The translations under genes were made by a program, and so were the position numbers. A stretch of 7,275 nt of DNA from Gammaproteobacteria bacterium (lineage in GTDB: Bacteria > Pseudomonadota > Gammaproteobacteria > SZUA-229), in NCBI GenBank assembly GCA_029880105.1, contig JAOUPA010000097.1, positions 1 to 7,275 of the forward strand. Reading direction: 5' to 3'. Positions 5,438-7,275 of the stretch are shown piece after piece (positions within the stretch are counted from its first letter, which is position 1; every line of letters begins with the position of its first letter). The notes beneath the pieces are model-generated. The model saw nothing but the letters and a program-made list of their open reading frames with translations. It made no database searches and was not told the origin of the DNA.

Positions 5438-6472
5438 CTATTTAGCGCAAGAAGGATCAGATTCGATACCTGCAGGTGCATGCGCTATAAATTTTTCACA
5501 GTAACAACGATGCTCACCCTCAGCCCATTTCTTCTGACAGACAGCTAACATCTTGTTAGTAATTTCCTCATTCATTTCATTTTGAGCAGCTTCTGTTTCT
5601 GCTATAGCCGCCTGCTCTGCAGCCAGCCTTGCCTCTTCGGCTTTTTTAGCAGCGAGCTCTTCAGCCTTTTTGGCCGCCTCAGCCTCCCGGCGCTTGCGCT
5701 CATTTTCAGCAGCCAAATCTGCCTGGTGCTTACGCTCTTTTTCAACCAGTGCTGCTATACTGGCCTCTGCCTTGGCTTTGGCTGCTACATCTGAACAAAT
5801 ATATTCTATAACTTTTATACCAATAAGGTCTTTTGGCGGTGCTACGGTACATTTTTGCTGTTCGACTACTTTTTCAGGTACAGCGATAGCAGTCTCAATT
5901 GTTTGCACTTGTTTTGGCTTAGCCGTCAGGCTGGCCAGCATAGCGGAGAAATCAGAGATATCAAAATTTACCTCCACCGCCGAACGGAAAGGTTTTATCC
6001 TGAAAGTTAATGTCCTGCCACTTTCTATAGCCGCAAGACTGGATGCATTTAGCCGCATGGTAAATGTCCCTTTCTCGCCCTGATTGTTGCAGACATCCTG
6101 CTTAACCTTCAGGCCCTGTTGCAAAAAACGGGAATGTTTCTGCTGGTTAACCAGGCACCACTGAAAAACTGACAGTCTTTTGCTATCGACTGTTACATCT
6201 TCTACCGCAAACTGTTCATATATTCTGGCATTCGCCTCGCTGTCTTCAGCACCCCCCGTAATACGGAAACGCAGCTCTCTCAAATCAAAAAATAGATGAT
6301 AAAAATCTCCGGAATCGGAACCAGAACTGGTAGCAGTTTTATCCTTTATTACCCATTCGCCTTTTATATTGACACTTTTGCCTTTATCAAAGGGATTATC
6401 ATCAGCCATCAACGTAAATGGCCATGACAATATTAACATCAAGGCTGCGACTAGAATTTTTTGCTTTCTCAT
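5438..6472 (-). CDS. Unrecognised exported protein with coiled coil and four-Cys tail
   Basis: 344 residues; I do not recognise the family. Seen: a Sec signal peptide (MRKQK then a hydrophobic run, likely cut after Ala23, LMA/DDNP). A beta-rich region (about 32-185) carries Cys106 and Cys128, then a Pro/Val linker with Cys208 and Cys226. An Ala/Glu/Lys/Arg-rich helix (about 228-306) follows, with an eight-residue repeat AAKKAEEL/AAKKAEEA (266-281), resembling the TolA stalk. The C-terminal tail has Cys312, Cys323, Cys325 and Cys342 in a C-x10-C-x-C-x16-C pattern. Eight cysteines in an exported protein suggest disulfides. The mature protein is predicted periplasmic, with no second membrane segment. 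The start at 6472 is supported by the signal peptide but has no Shine-Dalgarno sequence. It lies between thiO and divergent thiS; a role in thiamin synthesis is not implied by its sequence. Confidence 0.8.
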   Translation of the reverse strand: MRKQKILVAALMLILSWPFTLMADDNPFDKGKSVNIKGEWVIKDKTATSSGSDSGDFYHLFFDLRELRFRITGGAEDSEANARIYEQFAVEDVTVDSKRLSVFQWCLVNQQKHSRFLQQGLKVKQDVCNNQGEKGTFTMRLNASSLAAIESGRTLTFRIKPFRSAVEVNFDISDFSAMLASLTAKPKQVQTIETAIAVPEKVVEQQKCTVAPPKDLIGIKVIEYICSDVAAKAKAEASIAALVEKERKHQADLAAENERKRREAEAAKKAEELAAKKAEEARLAAEQAAIAETEAAQNEMNEEITNKMLAVCQKKWAEGEHRCYCEKFIAHAPAGIESDPSCAK

Positions 6473-6657
6473 ATTTAATTTAGAAATTATTTAAAGTTAC
6501 AGATCATGGAATCAGGCCTTATATGAAGCGAATAAAGCGAGAAAATATCCAAATTGAATCAATGTATAGCACAATATTGCCGACAGTTTACCTTAAGCAG
6601 CCAAAATTCATCAACACGACGCGTCCAGCCAGCAATATCGTGTACAATTCGTGACCC
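6473..6657. promoter_or_regulatory. Divergent spacer between the 344-codon gene and thiS
   Basis: This 185-bp AT-rich stretch should hold both divergent promoters. I found no convincing -35/-10 pair for either gene. AAGCGA is repeated directly at 6526-6531 and 6535-6540 (9-bp period). A -10-like TACAAT lies at 6643-6648, only 9 nt before the thiS ATG. The conserved TPP riboswitch core (CTGAGA and the GATAATGCCAGCG-type arm) is absent. Confidence 0.4.
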
Positions 6658-6858
6658 ATGAATATCTCAATAAATGGCGAACTATGCACACTGGAAGACG
6701 GCCTTAATCTGCAACAGCTGATTTCCCAGCTGGGGCTCGAAAACAAGCGTCTGGCTATCGAAGTCAACCAGGCCATCGTACCCCGCAGTGAACACGCCAG
6801 CTATACCCTCAAACAGGGTGATAAAGTGGAAATTGTGCAGGCAATCGGTGGCGGTTAA
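6658..6858 (+). CDS. thiS: Sulfur carrier protein ThiS
   Basis: A 66-residue ubiquitin-fold sulfur carrier. ThiF adenylates its C-terminal glycine, which is then converted to a thiocarboxylate that donates sulfur to ThiG for the thiazole ring; cytoplasmic. Seen: the start MNISINGE (ubiquitin-like first strand), LQQLISQLG helix, RLAIEVNQAIVPRSEH (31-46), LKQGDKVEIVQAIGGG at the end. The required C-terminal Gly-Gly is intact, here with three glycines. Length is typical. The start is clear from the family N-terminus, but there is no Shine-Dalgarno sequence in front (GTGACCC). It is followed by thiG on the same strand; the thiS stop is part of TAATG, which offers a possible coupled start. Confidence 0.95.
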   Translation: MNISINGELCTLEDGLNLQQLISQLGLENKRLAIEVNQAIVPRSEHASYTLKQGDKVEIVQAIGGG

Positions 6859-6911
6859 TGCTATCAGTGCATGCCCCCAAGACAAGATCAACTTCAGAAA
6901 GACCAACGCTC

Positions 6912-7275
6912 ATGACAACAGAATCAAGCTCAACACCCATCGATAAACCGCTGGTGATTGCTGGTAAAATCTACCAGTCTCGCCTCCTGGTCGGTACTGG
7001 CAAGTACAGGAACAATGAAGAAACCAGGCAGGCTATCGAGGCCAGTGGTGCAGAGATTATCACCATCGCCATTCGCCGCACCAATATCGGCCAGAACCCG
7101 GACGAGCCCAACCTGCTAGATGTATTGCCGCCAAATAAATACACCCTGCTGCCTAATACCGCCGGTTGTTATAATGTCGAGGAGGCTGTGCGCACCTGTC
7201 GTCTGGCGCGCGAACTACTCGATGGCCACAGCCTGGTGAAACTGGAAGTGCTCGGCGATGAAAAAACCCTGTTCC
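6912..7275 (+). CDS. thiG: Thiazole synthase ThiG (partial, right edge)
   Basis: The first 121 codons of ThiG, which condenses deoxyxylulose 5-phosphate, dehydroglycine (from ThiO) and ThiS thiocarboxylate into thiazole phosphate. Seen: LLVGTGKYRN (25-34), EASGAEIITIAIRRTNIGQN (43-62), LPNTAGCYN (80-88), and LVKLEVLGDEKTLF (108-121). Lys110 in VKLEV is the expected Schiff-base lysine. The remainder, with the phosphate-binding region, lies beyond the window. The start at 6912 matches the usual ThiG N-terminus, a short tail before PLVIAG. An in-frame ATG at 6858, overlapping the thiS stop (TAATG), would add 18 residues of unlikely character; 6912 is preferred, although its ribosome site (AGAAAGA, 14 nt away) is weak. 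Confidence 0.95.
   Translation, partial: MTTESSSTPIDKPLVIAGKIYQSRLLVGTGKYRNNEETRQAIEASGAEIITIAIRRTNIGQNPDEPNLLDVLPPNKYTLLPNTAGCYNVEEAVRTCRLARELLDGHSLVKLEVLGDEKTLF

Noticed and set aside
5807..5860. Frameshift or domain fusion at the linker of the 344-codon gene
   Set aside because: The reading frame is continuous and the linker between the beta-rich region and the helix reads as normal protein; there is no sign of a broken gene.
5582..6083. Plus-strand open frames opposite the 344-codon gene
   Set aside because: They are the complement of the Ala/Glu/Lys-rich coiled-coil codons, giving Ser/Cys/Phe-rich low-complexity protein; the minus-strand frame has a signal peptide and sensible domains.
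6473..6657. TPP riboswitch upstream of thiS
   Set aside because: The conserved core motifs are not present on either strand by eye.

Overview
The window looks like ordinary chromosome from a gammaproteobacterium of moderate GC content. The inorganic pyrophosphatase reads very like the E. coli enzyme. The tRNA-Thr(CGT) closely resembles E. coli thrW. The minor-pilin gene order and the ThiO/ThiS/ThiG proteins are typical of the group. I cannot name a genus. There are no insertion sequences, integrases, CRISPR arrays or other signs of a mobile island.

Left part (1-2740, all on the minus strand, transcribed right to left): a type IV pilus minor-pilin operon in the order fimT/GspH-type pseudopilin, pilV, pilW, pilX, and the first 13 codons of what is probably pilY1, cut by the window edge. 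Three of its four junctions are ATGA stop/start overlaps, or can be read that way. These proteins form the priming tip complex of the pilus in the inner membrane and periplasm.

Middle (2741-4178): a 249-bp divergent spacer, then ppa (inorganic pyrophosphatase, plus strand). It faces a convergent gene for a secreted DUF2059 protein (minus strand), with a strong hairpin between the two stop codons. Directly upstream of the DUF2059 gene, and probably on the same transcript, is a tRNA-Thr(CGT) gene with its own plausible stable-RNA promoter.

Right part (4229-7275): thiamin thiazole genes. thiO (glycine oxidase) lies on the minus strand downstream of an unrecognised 344-codon gene for an exported protein. 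thiS and a right-truncated thiG run divergently on the plus strand. ThiO makes dehydroglycine, ThiS carries the sulfur, and ThiG joins these with deoxyxylulose phosphate to build the thiazole ring. I see no TPP riboswitch in front of either arm.

The only protein-coding gene with no recognisable family is the 344-codon one (signal peptide, beta-rich domain, Ala/Glu/Lys coiled coil, four-cysteine tail). It is the best candidate for something undescribed, but nothing in the sequence shows that it forms a new system with its neighbours.
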